Assembly: GCA_947846985.1 (NCBI GenBank)
Contig: CANTUZ010000001.1
Location: forward strand, 111,555,757-111,619,756
Length of the DNA: 64,000 nucleotides
Source: Fratercula arctica
Lineage: Eukaryota; Chordata; Aves; Charadriiformes; Alcidae
Direction of reading: 5' to 3'
Shown here: piece after piece, positions 22,192 to 34,795 of the stretch
How positions within the stretch are numbered: position 1 is the stretch's first letter
Layout: each line of letters begins with the position of its first letter
Translations under genes and position numbers: made by a program
Notes under the pieces: generated by a model
What the model saw: only the letters and a program-made list of their open reading frames with translations
The model's database searches: none
What the model was told of the DNA's origin: nothing

Positions 22192-22910
22192 GCATTGTAC
22201 TGTTGAACTTTTCATCTCATAAACTTACGGAAAATGGAGGCGAACCAATATGAATATGGAGAGACCTGTTTCTTGAGGCACTAGACAAGCTCTGGAGGCA
22301 ATAGTTAATAGTATTTGAGCAATGAAGAGAAGAATTGGAAAGAATGAAATGGAGGGGAACTGTAACTTTCTATATGGCATTGAATTACTGTAATTATTCT
22401 CTGAAGAATCTGGCCTTTCAATGGTTATCTGATGTGATGTAGGGCAAAATAAAGCACTAAATTAACACTGGATTTCAACAGTGTAGCATAGTTCACTTTG
22501 AGTTTTTTCAGTTTACACTAGGTGAGATATATCTTGCTTAATATACATATTAATTTTTCCTAGACCTAATTAACAAATAATTGGATAATTAAAAATATAG
22601 TCTTTGTTGGTTAACAGGAGAACTGTGCTTGTTCTTGTGGTTTACTCCTGGAGGAATCAAGATCTACACATGCACATGTTTTCTAGTGTTTACCTAATGT
22701 TCAAGAACTCTCAGGGTGCACTTCCGTTTACACCTTGAGAAGCAATGCATGGACAGGGAGCACTGTATTAATGACAATGTCACCTGGCATACACAAAAAG
22801 TTACTGTTTTTTCTTTGAAACTTACTTATGTATTTGGGTGATTCCTAATTAACCCTAGACCAAATAGGGAGCTCTCCTTAAGTTTCAGTTAATGATGCTT
22901 CATCAATACC

Positions 22911-22915
<5 letters not shown>

Positions 22916-22945
<30 letters not shown>
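22916..22945 (+). repeat. A30 homopolymer
   Basis: Thirty consecutive adenines. No recognisable retrocopy or SINE body precedes them, so this is reported as a simple repeat. Confidence 0.9.
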
Positions 22946-22949
<4 letters not shown>

Positions 22950-23563
22950 TGCAAATTGATTTCCTCTATTTTTCCTTGCTGTGGATTTGGTATGAAGCTC
23001 ACTAAAGTCAGATTCCCACAGTTTTCCAGTTAGCAGATGAGACAAGAAGAAAGGCATTGTTACTAATTCTCAGATAAAGCAATTGTTTACTTTTCACATA
23101 GTCTCACTGAAATCACAGAAGCTATTAAAGAAATACAACCCCCTGTGACTTTACATCTTGACTAAACATTGATTGGAATTCTGTTTTTCTAAAGTTATTT
23201 ATTGTGTCCAGTTTCATTTCCCTTAATACAGAAATATTTTGGATGTACCCACTCAGATTAAGATCCATAACTACTTGGTATTTGATATTTCCAGTTTATG
23301 CTAAACTCTAGATAAAAGCAGTGGCATATATCTTGCTTATATAGCCTGCAGAAAAAATAGGAGAGCAAAAAGAAATGTGCAAGCACCCTACCTATAATAG
23401 AACATGATTGGAGTACAATTATATGCAAGGTATTGTAAATACTAATGGTGTTATGTTAGTGGTGCTTCAAAACCCATGCAAATTCATGAAGAGGTTTCCC
23501 CACCCACCCTCTCCCGTTAGTTATTCACCTGTGGATTAGTTACATTCTTCTCAATAGCAATCA

Positions 23564-23582
23564 TGATAATAATAATAATAAT
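23564..23582. repeat. (ATA)n microsatellite
   Basis: GATAATAATAATAATAATT, a short trinucleotide run. Confidence 0.85.
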
Positions 23583-25130
23583 TCCTGAATAAAAGTCAAA
23601 ATGCACGTTGTATTTTTTGCCAAATATCATAGCAATTCAACAGAATTAGTGCAGAAATGGAAAGCTGTACTAAAATAGATTTATGTAAATGCAAAAAATT
23701 GAAACATTATACTGTGTGCAGTTTATGCTACAAAGAATATGCAGTCTTAGAAGGTATGCTTGAAAACTATTGTAATTTTGGCTAACTCTGTGCTACAGAG
23801 TCTTTGTTGTGTCTGAATGGTGAAGTTATATTTATAACAAAGAAACAGAAGCCCCAATGACCTGCTTTTCCTATTTTTAAGGAATTTAACAGGAAAAAAT
23901 AACAATGAAATTAGATCAAATGAGTACTTGATTAACTCACAACATACACATAAAAATAACTCCAGACCCAGTATTTCTATCACTTTTTTTTTTCAAATAC
24001 CTTGCTCAATTTTCAAGAGTTTGCTCAGTACTTTGTAAAACAGAAACTGCACAGAGATGCTGGACTCTACCTAACTACAATCAATGGCTCGATCAACATC
24101 AATTTATAAGGCAGTCAGGAGTCCATTTCTTTGAAAATTAACATGACAGTTTAGACTCAACTCTGTGACTATGTTGGAAATAAGCTTATAAAAGTAAGTG
24201 CATTCTGCATATAGAGGAAATTGTACAGGGGATATCAGATCTCTTAAGGCAGTCTGAAAGTCAGCTCACCAGAATTTGAAATATAATCTAAGCCCCGGGC
24301 TGAGACATTAGAAACTGAACACAGTCAAAGGAGAAAAGAGAGACCTCACAATACAAATGATATTAATCCAGAGGCTGAATACATGCTCAAATGGTAGAAT
24401 AAGGCCACATACGCTATCCTACTGCCCCTGTGACAATAAAATACAAAACTGAAGGGGAAAAAACAATGCAAACTTCAGGCAGCAGTAGGACAGTCAAATG
24501 TCTGATAGTGCAATGTAGCACCTAAAACACAGGGACATAATTTACACAATGTAAAATGAGCTGACATATTTGTGCTTCAATGCTGGATTGGAGAGAGCAA
24601 AGGGAGAAGATCTCGAAAATGGACTAGATAAAGAGAAAAGCTGGAACTAACATCTCTTTACATGGGTAGACACAGCAGAGCTTTAAGCAAGCTCTAGATA
24701 AATCCAGAAGACAGGAGCATCAATTATTCAGTAGTTTGAAACACAAGTCACACAATCAACACACCAGTCTTAGGATGAAAATTTATACATGTACATTTAC
24801 ACAAAAAGGAAGCAGAATTTCTTCTGTCTCTTTCTTTTCATTTATATGAACCATTTCAGTATCTCCTGCGTGGCATATATTCTCAAAAGTGTTTTCAGCA
24901 ACCCTGTTACAGGGGCAACAGTGATTATTATTTTTCCCAAAAAATAAACAGGAAAGATAGGGCCATTAATTTAGAATATTTAGCATTCACTACTGTCATG
25001 GAAGCCTGCAGAATTACTTCTCTGGAGTGCATGGGAATCATAGAATCATAGAATCTTCATGGTTGGAAAGGACCTTTGAGATCATCAAGTCCAACCATAC
25101 ACACACAAAAAACCCCTACAATCTCTGCCA

Positions 25131-26816
25131 CTAGATCATGCCCTGAAGTGCCAAATCTAGACGTTTCTTAAATAACTCTAGGGACGGTGACTCAACCACC
25201 TCCCTGGGCAGGCTGTTCCAGTGCCTGACCACTCTTTCAGTAAAGTAATTCTTCCTAATATCTAATCCAAACCTCCCCTGCCGCAACTTCAGACCATTTC
25301 CTCTGGTCCTGTCATTGTTCACCTGGGAGAAGAGGCCAACACCCACCTCTCTACAACCTTCTTTCAGGGAGTTGTAGAGGGCAATGAGGTCTCCCCTCAG
25401 CCTCCTCTTCTCCAAACTAAACATACTCAGCTCCCTCAGCCTCTCCTCATGTGACTTGGTCTCCAGACCCCTCACCAGCTTGGTAGCTCTCCTCTGGACA
25501 CACTCTGGCACTTCAATGTCCCTCTTGTACAGAGGGGCCCAGAACTGAACACAGTACTTGAGGTGAGGCCTCACCAGTGCCGAGCACAGAGGCACGATCA
25601 CTTCCCTACTCCTGCTGGCTACGCTATTCCTGATACAAGCCAGAATGCTTTTGGCCGCCTTGGCCCCCTGGGCACACTGCTGGCTCATGTTAATCTGTCT
25701 GTCCACCAGCACCTCCAGGTCCTTTTCTGCTGGGCAGCTTTCCAGCCACTCTTCCCCAAGCCTGTAGCGTTGCTTGGGGTTGTTGTGACCGAAATGCAGG
25801 ACCCGGCACTTGGCCTTATTAAACCTCATACAATTGACCTTGGCCCAACAATCCAGCCTGTCCAGGTCCCTCTGTAGAGCCTTCCTACCCTCAAGCAGAT
25901 CAACACTCCCACCTAGTTTGGTGTCATCTGCAAACTTACTGAGGGTGCACTCAATCCCCTCACCCAGATCATTGATAAGGATATTAAACAAAACTGGCCC
26001 CAAAACTGAGCCCTGAGGGACACCACTGGTGACCGGCCGCGAAGAGGATTTTACCCCATTAATCACAACTCTCTGGGCACGGCCATCCAGCCAGTTTTTT
26101 ACCCAGTGAAGAGTACCCTTGTCTATGCCATGAGTTGCCAGCTTCTCCAGGAGAATGCTGTGGGGGATGGTCTTACCAAAGGCCTTACCAAAGTCCAGAT
26201 AGACAACAGCCACAACCTTCCCCGCATCCAGAAGGTGGGTCACATGGTCACAGAAAGAGATCAGGTTGGTTAAGCAGGACCTCCCTTTCCTAAACCCACG
26301 CTGGCTGGCCCTGATCCCTTGGCTACCCTGCACTTGCCGTGAGAGCTCACCCAAGATGATCCTCTCCATGATCTTTCCTGGTACTGAGGTCAGGCTGACA
26401 GGCCTGTAGTTCCCCGGATCCTCCTTCCGACCCTTCTTGTAGATGGGCGTCACATTAGCCACCCTCCAGTCATCTGGTACCTCCCCTGTTGACCAGGATT
26501 GTTGATAAAGGATGGAGAGAGGCTTGGTGAGCTCTCCCGCCAGCTCCCTGAGTACTCTTGGGTGAATCCCATCTGGCCCCATAGACTTATGTGCGTCTAG
26601 GTGCAGAAGCAGATCACTGACTACTTCCTCCTGGATTATGGGTGGGTTGTTCTGCTCTCCATCCTTATCTTCCAGCTCAGAAGGCTGAACACCCAGGGGA
26701 TAGCTGGTCTGACTATTGAAGATGAAGGCAAAGAAGGCATAATGTATCTCAGCCTTCTCCTCATCCTTGGTTGTAACTTTCCCCCCTGCATCCAATAAGG
26801 GATGGAGATTCTCCAT
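25131..26816 (-). CDS. CR1 ORF2 reverse transcriptase domain (open, part of a broken ORF2)
   Basis: This 561-codon frame encodes the reverse transcriptase and C-terminal part of CR1 ORF2, which copies element RNA onto nicked genomic DNA. Visible blocks are [17 protein letters not shown] (about 76-92), [18 protein letters not shown] (about 128-144), [15 protein letters not shown] (206-220), [17 protein letters not shown] (264-280) and FADDTKLGG (295-303). Catalytic Asp 208 and the FADD pair are present. The usual SKAFDTV is altered to GKAFGKT, with Gly at the normally acidic position, and this may reduce activity. The C-terminal part ([31 protein letters not shown]) is typical of CR1. The listed Met lies inside the ORF2 reading, so it is not the natural start; coding continues upstream through a frameshift at 26849-26856. 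It is a transposon remnant, not a host gene. Confidence 0.9.
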   Translation of the reverse strand: MENLHPLLDAGGKVTTKDEEKAEIHYAFFAFIFNSQTSYPLGVQPSELEDKDGEQNNPPIIQEEVVSDLLLHLDAHKSMGPDGIHPRVLRELAGELTKPLSILYQQSWSTGEVPDDWRVANVTPIYKKGRKEDPGNYRPVSLTSVPGKIMERIILGELSRQVQGSQGIRASQRGFRKGRSCLTNLISFCDHVTHLLDAGKVVAVVYLDFGKAFGKTIPHSILLEKLATHGIDKGTLHWVKNWLDGRAQRVVINGVKSSSRPVTSGVPQGSVLGPVLFNILINDLGEGIECTLSKFADDTKLGGSVDLLEGRKALQRDLDRLDCWAKVNCMRFNKAKCRVLHFGHNNPKQRYRLGEEWLESCPAEKDLEVLVDRQINMSQQCAQGAKAAKSILACIRNSVASRSREVIVPLCSALVRPHLKYCVQFWAPLYKRDIEVPECVQRRATKLVRGLETKSHEERLRELSMFSLEKRRLRGDLIALYNSLKEGCREVGVGLFSQVNNDRTRGNGLKLRQGRFGLDIRKNYFTERVVRHWNSLPREVVESPSLELFKKRLDLALQGMI

Positions 26817-26838
26817 GACTCTCCTTTTGTTGATGTAT

Positions 26839-27840
26839 TTATAAAAACTTTTTTTTGTTATCCTTTATGTTAGTGGCCAAGTTGAGCTCCAGCTGGGCTT
26901 TTGCCTTCCTAATTTTCTCTCTGTGTAACCTAACGAGATCTCTGTACTCCTCCTGAGCTGCCTGTCCCTTCTTCCAAAGGTGGTAAACCTTCCTTTTATT
27001 CCTAAATCCCATCAAAAGTTCCTTGTTCATCCAGGCTGGCCATTTTCCCTGCCCTTTAATCTTGCGACACTTGGGGTCAACCTGCTCCTGGGCCTTAAAG
27101 ATTTCCTTCTTGAAGAGTGTCCAGCCTTCCTGGACCCCTTTGCCCTTCAGGACTATCTCCCAAGGGACTCTCTCAACCAGTGCTTTGAACAGGCTAAAGT
27201 CCACCCTCTGGAAGTCCAAGGTGGAGGTTTTGCTAACTCCCCTCCTTACATCACTACAAATTGAAAACTTGACCATTTCATGATCACTAAACCCAAGACG
27301 GCCTCCAACCACCATATCTCCCACTAGTCCTTCTCTGTTTGTGAACAGTAGGACTAGCAAGGCACCTCCCCTGGTAGGCTCACCTACCAGTTGTGTCAGG
27401 AAGTTATCTTCCATGCACTCGAGGAACCTCCTAGCCTGCCTGCTCTCTGCTGTGTTACATTTCCAGCAGATATCTGGCAGGTTGAAGTCCCCAACCAGAA
27501 CAAGGGCTGGCAATTGTGAGACTTCAGCCAGCCACTGTCTCCTCATCCTGGTTGGGCGGTCTATAGCATACTCCCAGCACAAGATCTCCCTTATTTGCCT
27601 TCACCTTCATCCTTAACCATAAACACTTCACTTTATCATCACTGGACTCTACCTCTATACAATCAAAACATTCCCTAATGTACAGAGCCACACCCCCGCC
27701 TCTCTTTCCTTGCCTGTCCCTTCTGAAGAGCTTATAGCCATTCATCGCAGCATTCCAGTCATGACAGTCATCCCACCACGTTTCTGTAATGGCAACTACA
27801 TCATAGCTGTCCTGCTGCACAATGGCTTCCAGCTCAAAAA
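26839..27840 (-). pseudogene. CR1 ORF2 endonuclease and linker, frameshifted
   Basis: This is the upstream half of ORF2, the apurinic/apyrimidinic-type endonuclease that nicks target DNA. In one frame (about 27524-27840) there is ELEAIVQQDSYDVVAITETWW, then FRRDRQGKRGGGVALYIREC and GVCYRPPNQDEE; Glu in ETWW is a catalytic residue. The frame then shifts, and the second frame (26839 to about 27540) holds LVLVGDFNLPD and GGRLGFSDHEM, the Asn/Asp and SDH catalytic blocks. Around 27527-27545 about 20 bases appear to be missing between PPNQDEE and LAEV, causing the shift. At 26849-26856 an extra base in a T8 run (A8 on the coding strand) separates this part from the RT frame. The first endonuclease block (NARS-type) is lost by 5' truncation. 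Confidence 0.85.
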
Positions 27841-30800
27841 ATACTGGAAAACCAGTACGTTTTTGAGGAATGGACTTCACTTGAGGCAAGATCTTTTTAT
27901 ATAGATATTTGTGGATAAATAGGGCTGAAACAGCTTTAATTAGGCCTATCCCTCCCTTACAATAATTCATGAATAAAAATGAACACTTTTTTGGTCTCCA
28001 CGGCAACTTTCTGCTATGAGACTTTTCAAAGAGTTTCTGTTGTAAGAATTTGTTACTCAAAGATGTACAGAAATCCTCAACTTTCACACTCCAAAACCAG
28101 ATCCAGTTCTCAATGTCAAGCTCCATGATTGTTGCAGATAGGTTTGAGAAATAAAAAAATAAACCAAATATTTTTAATATTAAACAAACAAAATTCAAAC
28201 TGTATTTTCTATGTCAAAAAATGAACAACTAAAAGGTTCACCCCAGAAGTGAACATTAGTTGGACATAATGGCTAAATCTTCTCTATACCTGGAGAGGCA
28301 CTTCTAAACTAGAGTGCTTTCTTAAAGAAGAGTACCTGCTTCAAGCAGTCATCTAATTTTTAACTATCCTACTGTCTGGGTTTCTAAGGTCTTAACCCTG
28401 ACTCTGTGACAAGTGTCTTTTGCTGATGATAACTCTTAAGAGCAGAAAAGATTCTGTTCTACTCACAATAATGTTTTAAAGCTCTTTTTTTTCAGACATT
28501 TAAGAGAAATAATTAAGCTTCAACAGTAGAGAAAGGATAGGTGAGGGACACAGGAAACAATATTTATACAGAGTTTAATTTTTCAGAATCCTGGTGTGCA
28601 AAGCAGCAGCTTTCCTCTTTGGTCCCTTTTACAGTTGGATACCTCAGGCCTGCCGCATGCTCTATGTCACTCTTCTTTCATGGACTCAAGCTATCTATTC
28701 ATTAAATGCAAAAATAATTAGTCTGTTGCAAGAAGAAAACTTGAGAGTCCTCCTACACACAGAAAATGTTCTGTTTCTGTGGCCCTGCAAAAGCTACTGG
28801 TAGAAAGAACAAAGATTATGGTAGTGATAGTGGGAACTGTGAAGTTCCTTAAGAGGAAATTCACTTATCAGTTGCAGATCTGATTGTTCCAGAAAAGAGA
28901 ATACCTTTGTACATGTAGAGCTATGTGTAACAACAACTTGTTCTGTATGGCAATTGATGATCCAGCTATTTAATAATTTCCTGATGCTTTGCTTATAAAA
29001 ATAGCACAAGGATGAGGGGGAAGAGGAGGAAGGGAAACTGATACAGCATCATAGGAATATATTCTCCTGTGACAGAGTTGTAGAGCATGCACACAAACAT
29101 CTAACTCTACTAGCAAAGGGGAGAGAGAGGTAACAAAAATGATTCCTATCCTTCAAAACTCTCCAAAATCAAATCCCTTAATGCTTAAATATGCTGATGT
29201 TCGCATACTGCAAAACAAAAAGTCACGCAAAACAAATACCCTACAGTAACTACAAAAGAGTTCAAAATGAACCACTTTGCTACAATAGAAGAGTCATCAC
29301 CTCCTTTCAACAGAGAAATTTTGAAGATGCATCCATTGTTTGGTTCTACCAAAAGGTAAAGAGATCCCAAAAGAACACAGCAACAGATTTCAATGATTTT
29401 TCAGACAAAATCTACTCCAGTCCAAAGCAGTTCCACCAGTAACATGCCAGGCATGATTTGTACTCATGCTTCAGTGTCATCACACATTGTTCAGGTGGAC
29501 AGCCCAAGTTTAAACCATTGTTGCTTTAAAAGATCTAAGTTCTTCTAAATGTCAGTGTTTGTATATGCTGTCAATGCCTTATGTTTCTTTCTGGAGCTCC
29601 TGTCACTTGAACGTTTGTATCACAGTATGGATTTAGGGGTTTTCCTCCCATTTAAATTGATATTCTGACCATAAGTAATGTCACCTCTAAACACTGCACC
29701 CTGAGTGATATGATGTTCTTTGGAGTTAGTGGAAAGAGTATAGAATTAACGTTATTGTTATGCTCTTAAAGATGACAATTATTGAACTATATCTAAAATT
29801 ATTAGCTTGATGTACTGAGGAATCTGTAACTCCCACTGAACTTCAACAGATGTAGCAGTTCAACACCTCTGAAAGTAAGACTTTCATAATACTTTTCCCA
29901 TTGTTTCTAATGCCTCCTGAGAAGCTTGAAAGAGAAGTCTGTTTCAGCTCTGGAGTGTTTTCTTTCATAACCCACATGTTCAGCTTTGCTATTCTCAGTA
30001 GCCTCATGAGCCTTTCTGTGCTGATAATGATTCATATAATGATCTGGGGGAAAACAAAGTGTTTTTAATAAAGGATTACACTGAGGTTATAGACAGATGT
30101 AAGAAAAAAATAATTCAGATGGGAGTCTAGCAAACTTGACAATGCCCCTTTAATTTACCCAGCTTTTAGAGATAAGCCAGTTGCTGTATGTATTTATGGT
30201 AAAGGCAAAGAATGAGAGATTTAAGCTGAATTCCTTATTCTCTGAAGACTTTTTGTTTGACCTTGAGCAAGTCACCTCAGTTCTCTGTGCACCCAGTCTA
30301 TTTTAGCAGTTCTGTCTATTTAGGCTGTAAAATACTGAAAAGTAGTCTGTACTGTACATTAAAAAAAAGCACCATCCTTTTAACTGTGCTATTCATCACT
30401 ATTGTAACACAAATGTTATAAACTCTTATTTAGACAGTGAATAAGGTAGAAATTGAGAACAGCATTTGTCTGAGACACCAGTTTATTTACTGTCATCTTA
30501 ATAGTAGCAGCACATCATCGTGGCCTCTTTCTATCCTAGCATAGCTGCTACATTTATTAGGCAAGCAAGCTGTAATCAGCCACTTAAAAGTTGTCGGTAC
30601 ATCACAGTTGTGCTCAATTTATCTATTTAAGTTCGTTTCTGACTGCGCTGGCCTCTTTTTCTCTCCCCTAAAACATTTGAGATGAGGGCTACAGATACAT
30701 CAAACTGGCAATATTACATGTAATGTATTGACTAATGAGATCAACGTTTTCTGTTTTGGTTTTCTTTTCAAAGAGAAAACTCAGGATGCTGAGAGCTCAC

Positions 30801-31422
30801 CAGTTACAGTTCTCTGGATCTTTCCCACTCAATTGAAACAGAATTGGCATATGTATACGGCCCACTTGAAAATATTTTGCATTTTCTTTGCTTTCACACT
30901 AGCTAGAAACTTACATGGTCACAAGTTCTTTTCCCCATCGTAGACCAGTTGTGATTCGTAACAGTATTTGTGTGGTATTGAGAGCTAAACTAATTTCATT
31001 GCACTATTAACTCTTTATAGATGGGAACTGGAGTTATGTCAGGCAGGCAAAAGGAAACCTCAAGAGTTAAGTGATCAGTTGATGGGCTAGCAGGTTCTCC
31101 CCTTAGCAATATTAAGTGTACCAATCATACAGGAAATTAAAAATAAAAGGAAAAAAACAGAATTCCACTTATTATACAAAGGTCAGATGCTTCCCAGGAT
31201 TATTGTGCAGTGAAATAACTACTGCTATCCATCCTTCCACGACAGATTTGGACAGTGTGCAATCTTGAACATAAGGTCTACAAAACATACTTAAGTATCT
31301 GGTACTTCTCAGCAAAAAGAGTTTCACCCTTTCCCTGGCTCAAAGGTCAAGTTTCTAAATAAGTATCCCAGCAATATCAGAAAGGTTTTATTTATATCTA
31401 CTAGGATTGTAAGGTGGATTTT

Positions 31423-31437
31423 TTTGTTGTTGTTGTT
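31423..31437. repeat. (TTG)n microsatellite
   Basis: A short TTTTTTGTTGTTGTTGTT run. Confidence 0.75.
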
Positions 31438-32077
31438 TAGGTTTTTTTTCAATTAACCTGAGCCCTGATTCTGCACAGAGGCACAACACTAAGTATTCCA
31501 GTGTTCCTATCCCAGAGGATTTTCTCCTCTGCAAATCATAGCAAAGACTGGTAAATCTTAATAAACATAGTAACACTAGCCAGCACACCTAGCCAAGAAT
31601 TCATATGAAAAAAACTTATATTGAAAAGTTTTATATATAGAACTTATAAACTGATTTTACCATGAAAGCAAACTACATATCTGCTGAAATACATTCATTT
31701 ACCTTGGGGATATTGAGCACTTTCCATCGTTTCTGATATAAAATATCACAGAAGAAAAATCACACAAGAAAAAAAATGAACAAAAAATTCCACATGGTTT
31801 GTAGGAAGCAGAATACTTTTCAGGAAGGATAACCCAGGAGAACCATTTCTGAATCTGGTAGAGCATTATCATTTTATTACTAATTTTTGATGCATATTTT
31901 TTTTCCACAGTGTACTTATCAAGTCATGTTTTTTCTTTCTAGGTTTTTTTGCAGCATGTTTTTTAACCTACTTTAGTTGCTTTGGAAGCTGGTAGAAAAT
32001 AAGAGAGTGTGAATGAGAAAACATTGTCCTTAAAAGTGATTGGTTAATGCTCTTTATCAGTTTGTCTTGGTGGTAGT

Positions 32078-32125
32078 TTGGGGGTTTGTGGTTTTTTTTT
32101 TGTTTTTGGGGGGTTTTTTTGGTTA
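32078..32125. repeat. T/G-rich low-complexity tract
   Basis: Alternating G- and T-runs, GGGGGTTTGTGG followed by T10 and G6, with no other structure. Confidence 0.75.
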
Positions 32126-32565
32126 AGTTTCAGCAAGCGTTGCTTTATAGGGTCAGTCTTAGGATTCAGTTTTAGGGATCATGTTGCCTGCTGTCTCATG
32201 TCCAGAGTTGTTGACTGCTGACAATTGGTGAAAGTGCAGCACATACAGCAAGTACATGGTCATCCTTCCCTTGAGTGTTCTTCCAGCCTCCACTGATTTG
32301 AGGTTTAGATTTTTGCTTGAAATATGTTCTCAACTTACCTTGAGGCTTCAAATATGGAAGCAAATAAAAACGATAAGCATTAGGATTCTTTTAAGTAGAT
32401 AAATACCAATTTTATTACGTCTCTGGTTTTGGTGCCTGTAACATGCTTTCTGAATATTGAGAATGAGCTAACATACTCAAATAGAACACAGGTATCACAT
32501 TTCTCCTTCTCTAGAAGAAACCCACAAGAAATAAGAGGCCTTTACAAGGCCCATATCTTTTTCTT

Positions 32566-32597
32566 AAAAAAAAAATAAAAATAATATTATTATTATC
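32566..32597. repeat. A-run with (ATT)n
   Basis: A run of adenines, then AATAAAAATAATATTATTATTATC; a simple repeat. Confidence 0.8.
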
Positions 32598-32884
32598 ACA
32601 CTAAGACAAATGTTTTTAAAGTTAAAATATTTCTAAATAATGTTCGTGTGGAGGGTTGTCTAATTCTGCAGGTGCATGTTCACTCTACTTTCCAATGTGT
32701 TCTGATGTTGCTAGCTGACATCTTTCCTTCCAAAAATTTCTTTCTCTTCCCAATACACAAACACTCATATGGAGGTGATGGTATGATATGCAATTTGAAA
32801 GCTTGTCAAATTCCATACTCATTTTCCTTCTTTTAATTCAAATAACTACAGATACTGCATTATATACAGAAAAGTTGATCTGCC

Positions 32885-33605
32885 ACAGCACCAAAGTGAG
32901 CACCAATATATGGTGGGGACCACCCAGCTGGAAAGCAGCTTGGCAGAATAGGACCTCGGGTCCTGGTGGACACTAGATTGAATATGAGCTAACATTGTAC
33001 CATTGTGCCTTTGCTGCAAAGAAGACATTAAGGGCTGCATTAAGAGGTGTGTTGCCAGTAGGTCAAGGGAGGTGATCCTTCCCCTCTGCTTGGCACTGTC
33101 AAGGCTACACCTGGACTGCTGGGTCCAGTTTTGGGCTCTTCAGTGCAAGAGAGAGATGGACATTCTGGAGAGAGTGAAACAAACAGAAGATAATGAAGGA
33201 ACTGGAGCATCTCTCCCATGAGGAAAGGCTGAGAGACCTGGGGCTGTTCAGCCTGGACAAAAGGTATGTTGGGGGGGATCTCATCTATATATGTAAAAAC
33301 CCGAAGGGAAGGTGCAAAAGAGGACAGAGCCAGGCTCTTTTCAGGGGCACACAGTGACAAAACTAGACACGGTGGGCACAAACTGAAACACAGGATGTTT
33401 TGTCTGGACATCAGGAAACACTTTTTCACTGGGGAAGTTACTGAGCACTGGTACAGGTTGCCCAGAGAGCTTGTTGACTTTCTGTCTTTGGAGGTATTCA
33501 AATCCATGGTTCTGGGCAACCAGGTGGTCCTGCTTGAGCAGGTTAGGTTGGATGAGATGTCCTCCAGAGGCCTCTGTCAACCTCAACCAGTTTGTGATTC
33601 TATGA
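32885..33605 (+). mobile_element. CR1 LINE fragment, RT C-terminus to 3' end
   Basis: From about 32885 the sequence follows the CR1 segment encoding the end of the reverse transcriptase (CTTGGCAGAATAGGACCT, GCTGCATTAAGAGG, CCAGTAGGTCAAGGGAGG). It then continues through GAGGAAAGGCTGAGAGACCTGG and CACTGGTACAGGTTGCCCAG to TTTGTGATTCTATGA at 33605. Orientation is plus. Several frames (for example 33266-33661) carry pieces such as LDIRKHFFTGEVTEHWYRLP, equivalent to [20 protein letters not shown] in the 25-kb copy, but indels break the frame. It is an older copy than the one at 25 kb. Confidence 0.9.
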
Positions 33606-34171
33606 AAGAATCCCAGCCACTGAGGTCGCAACCACACTTTGACACTCCAGCCCTTCAATAAAGCTCTTATGCCTCCACATCAGCACGACCAGCCCCAGTG
33701 AGCGAATATAATAACCTTGCTTAACTCTGGCACCTTAACATCGTGAAAAACAAGCAGCAAGCCTCATTTCACAGATAAACCCCATACAATTCCAGCTGTT
33801 GATTCAGTGACATTATGGAGGCCTATGTCTTCAAACCAGCAGCTAGAAATACTAAGCCTGTTGTAAGTTTGTGTAATAATCTTGGGACTGAATACTGCAT
33901 GCTAGATCTGCTCTCCGTTGGGATCAAAGGAAGCTAAATCTCAACAGTTGTAAAATAAACCAAAGCAAGCCAGTGAAGAAATTTCATCTTAGTGATATTG
34001 ACTAGAAGTCTCCCAAACATCTGGATGGTTCTATTGTTCCAGGAAGTTGAAGCTGTTAAGAGGAATACTTCCCACTGAGACTTTTTCTGAAGGGAAAGAC
34101 AAATAAAATAATAATTAAAAAAAAACCCACAGAAAATCAAAACCCAAAACTGGACCAAGCAAGATTGGGAC

Positions 34172-34198
<27 letters not shown>
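34172..34198 (+). repeat. A27 homopolymer
   Basis: Twenty-seven consecutive adenines, preceded by A-rich but otherwise unrecognisable sequence. No retrocopy body is identified. Confidence 0.9.
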
Positions 34199-34203
<5 letters not shown>

Positions 34204-34772
34204 AAAGCAATCCGGAAAAACTATATGAAATAATGTGAGACAAAAATTGATACCTTTGTGTTGAAGGCAAGCAGTTTCAACTTTCCAACAACAACAAAAC
34301 AAAAATGATGTCTGTAGGATAAATTCATTCTGTTTTTCTTTTTGCTCAGAACAATTCATTTCCACATCATTATTTTCAATCTAGATAGGTGATCCATCAA
34401 CCTCAGCATAGCTTCTCCTATGTTATGCAACAACTTGCTGGGCCCAAGCATTTTCATGTTATTTGCAATAGTTGAATATTTCTGTAAAAAATTACACATT
34501 TTGCTCCTTCATTTGTGTATTTGTATACTATTTAAAACACTTTTATTTTTTCCTGGGGACAGTAATAACAAGAAGGAGGAAAATGGCAGAAGGGATATAT
34601 AAGATTATTTAACTTCTCTTTATGACTCTGAAATTAGTGAACATGCTGGACAGAAAAAAGCAGCCAGTGAGAAAGAAGACATGTCCATGCACGTTCAATT
34701 TTGAGGGTAATGTACTAAAAAATGGAAAATGAAAAAAAAAAAAAATCAATGAAAAAACTGCAAACCTTTTAT

Positions 34773-34795
34773 TTTTGTTTTGTTTGTTTTGTTTG
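34773..34795. repeat. (TTTTG)n-like tract
   Basis: An ATTTTTGTTTTGTTTGTTTTG run; a short imperfect pentanucleotide repeat. Confidence 0.7.

Larger units (their letters stand above)
22192..25035. other. Non-coding DNA with A30 tract
   Basis: I see no gene. Landmarks are a 30-base adenine run at 22916-22945 and an (ATA)n run at 23564-23582. The sequence before the A-run does not look like a processed transcript or a SINE that I can recognise. Confidence 0.55.
25036..27841 (-). mobile_element. CR1 LINE, long 5'-truncated copy
   Basis: The plus strand starts with AATCATAGAATCATAGAATC, the reverse complement of the CR1 terminal octamer repeats, followed by GGTTGGAAAGGACCTTTGAG. Reading on the minus strand from 27841 there is the second half of ORF2: endonuclease, linker, reverse transcriptase and 3' UTR. 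ORF1 and the first endonuclease residues are missing; recognisable CR1 starts at ELEAIVQQDSYD. The reverse-transcriptase frame is fully open (561 codons), and only two clear lesions break the endonuclease part: a small deletion near 27527-27545 and a one-base slip in a T8 run at 26849-26856. This makes it much better preserved than the other CR1 copies in the window, so it is probably the youngest. Confidence 0.95.
27842..32884. other. Non-coding DNA
   Basis: I see no gene or classified element. The N-terminal 119 codons of the long minus-strand frame ending at 28198 lie upstream of the CR1 truncation point and are just AT-rich read-through. Small tracts include (TTG)n at 31425-31437, T/G-rich sequence at 32078-32125, and an A-run with ATT repeats at 32566-32597. 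A polyA-like AAAAAAAA occurs near 30361. Confidence 0.55.

Noticed and set aside
22916..22945. A30 run as the tail of a processed pseudogene or SINE
   Set aside because: No gene-like, tRNA-like or 7SL-like body precedes it and no flanking target duplication is apparent.
25563..26016. Plus-strand frames of 68-104 codons
   Set aside because: Antisense shadows of the CR1 reverse transcriptase.
27842..28198. N-terminal extension of the long minus-strand frame ending at 28198 as a novel protein domain fused to an endonuclease
   Set aside because: CR1 similarity begins abruptly at ELEAIVQQ. The upstream codons are AT-rich read-through from DNA flanking a 5'-truncated retrotransposon.
33934..34365. 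143-codon minus-strand frame with a run of Phe
   Set aside because: The Phe run is translation of the A27 tract, and the rest is AT-rich with no domain.
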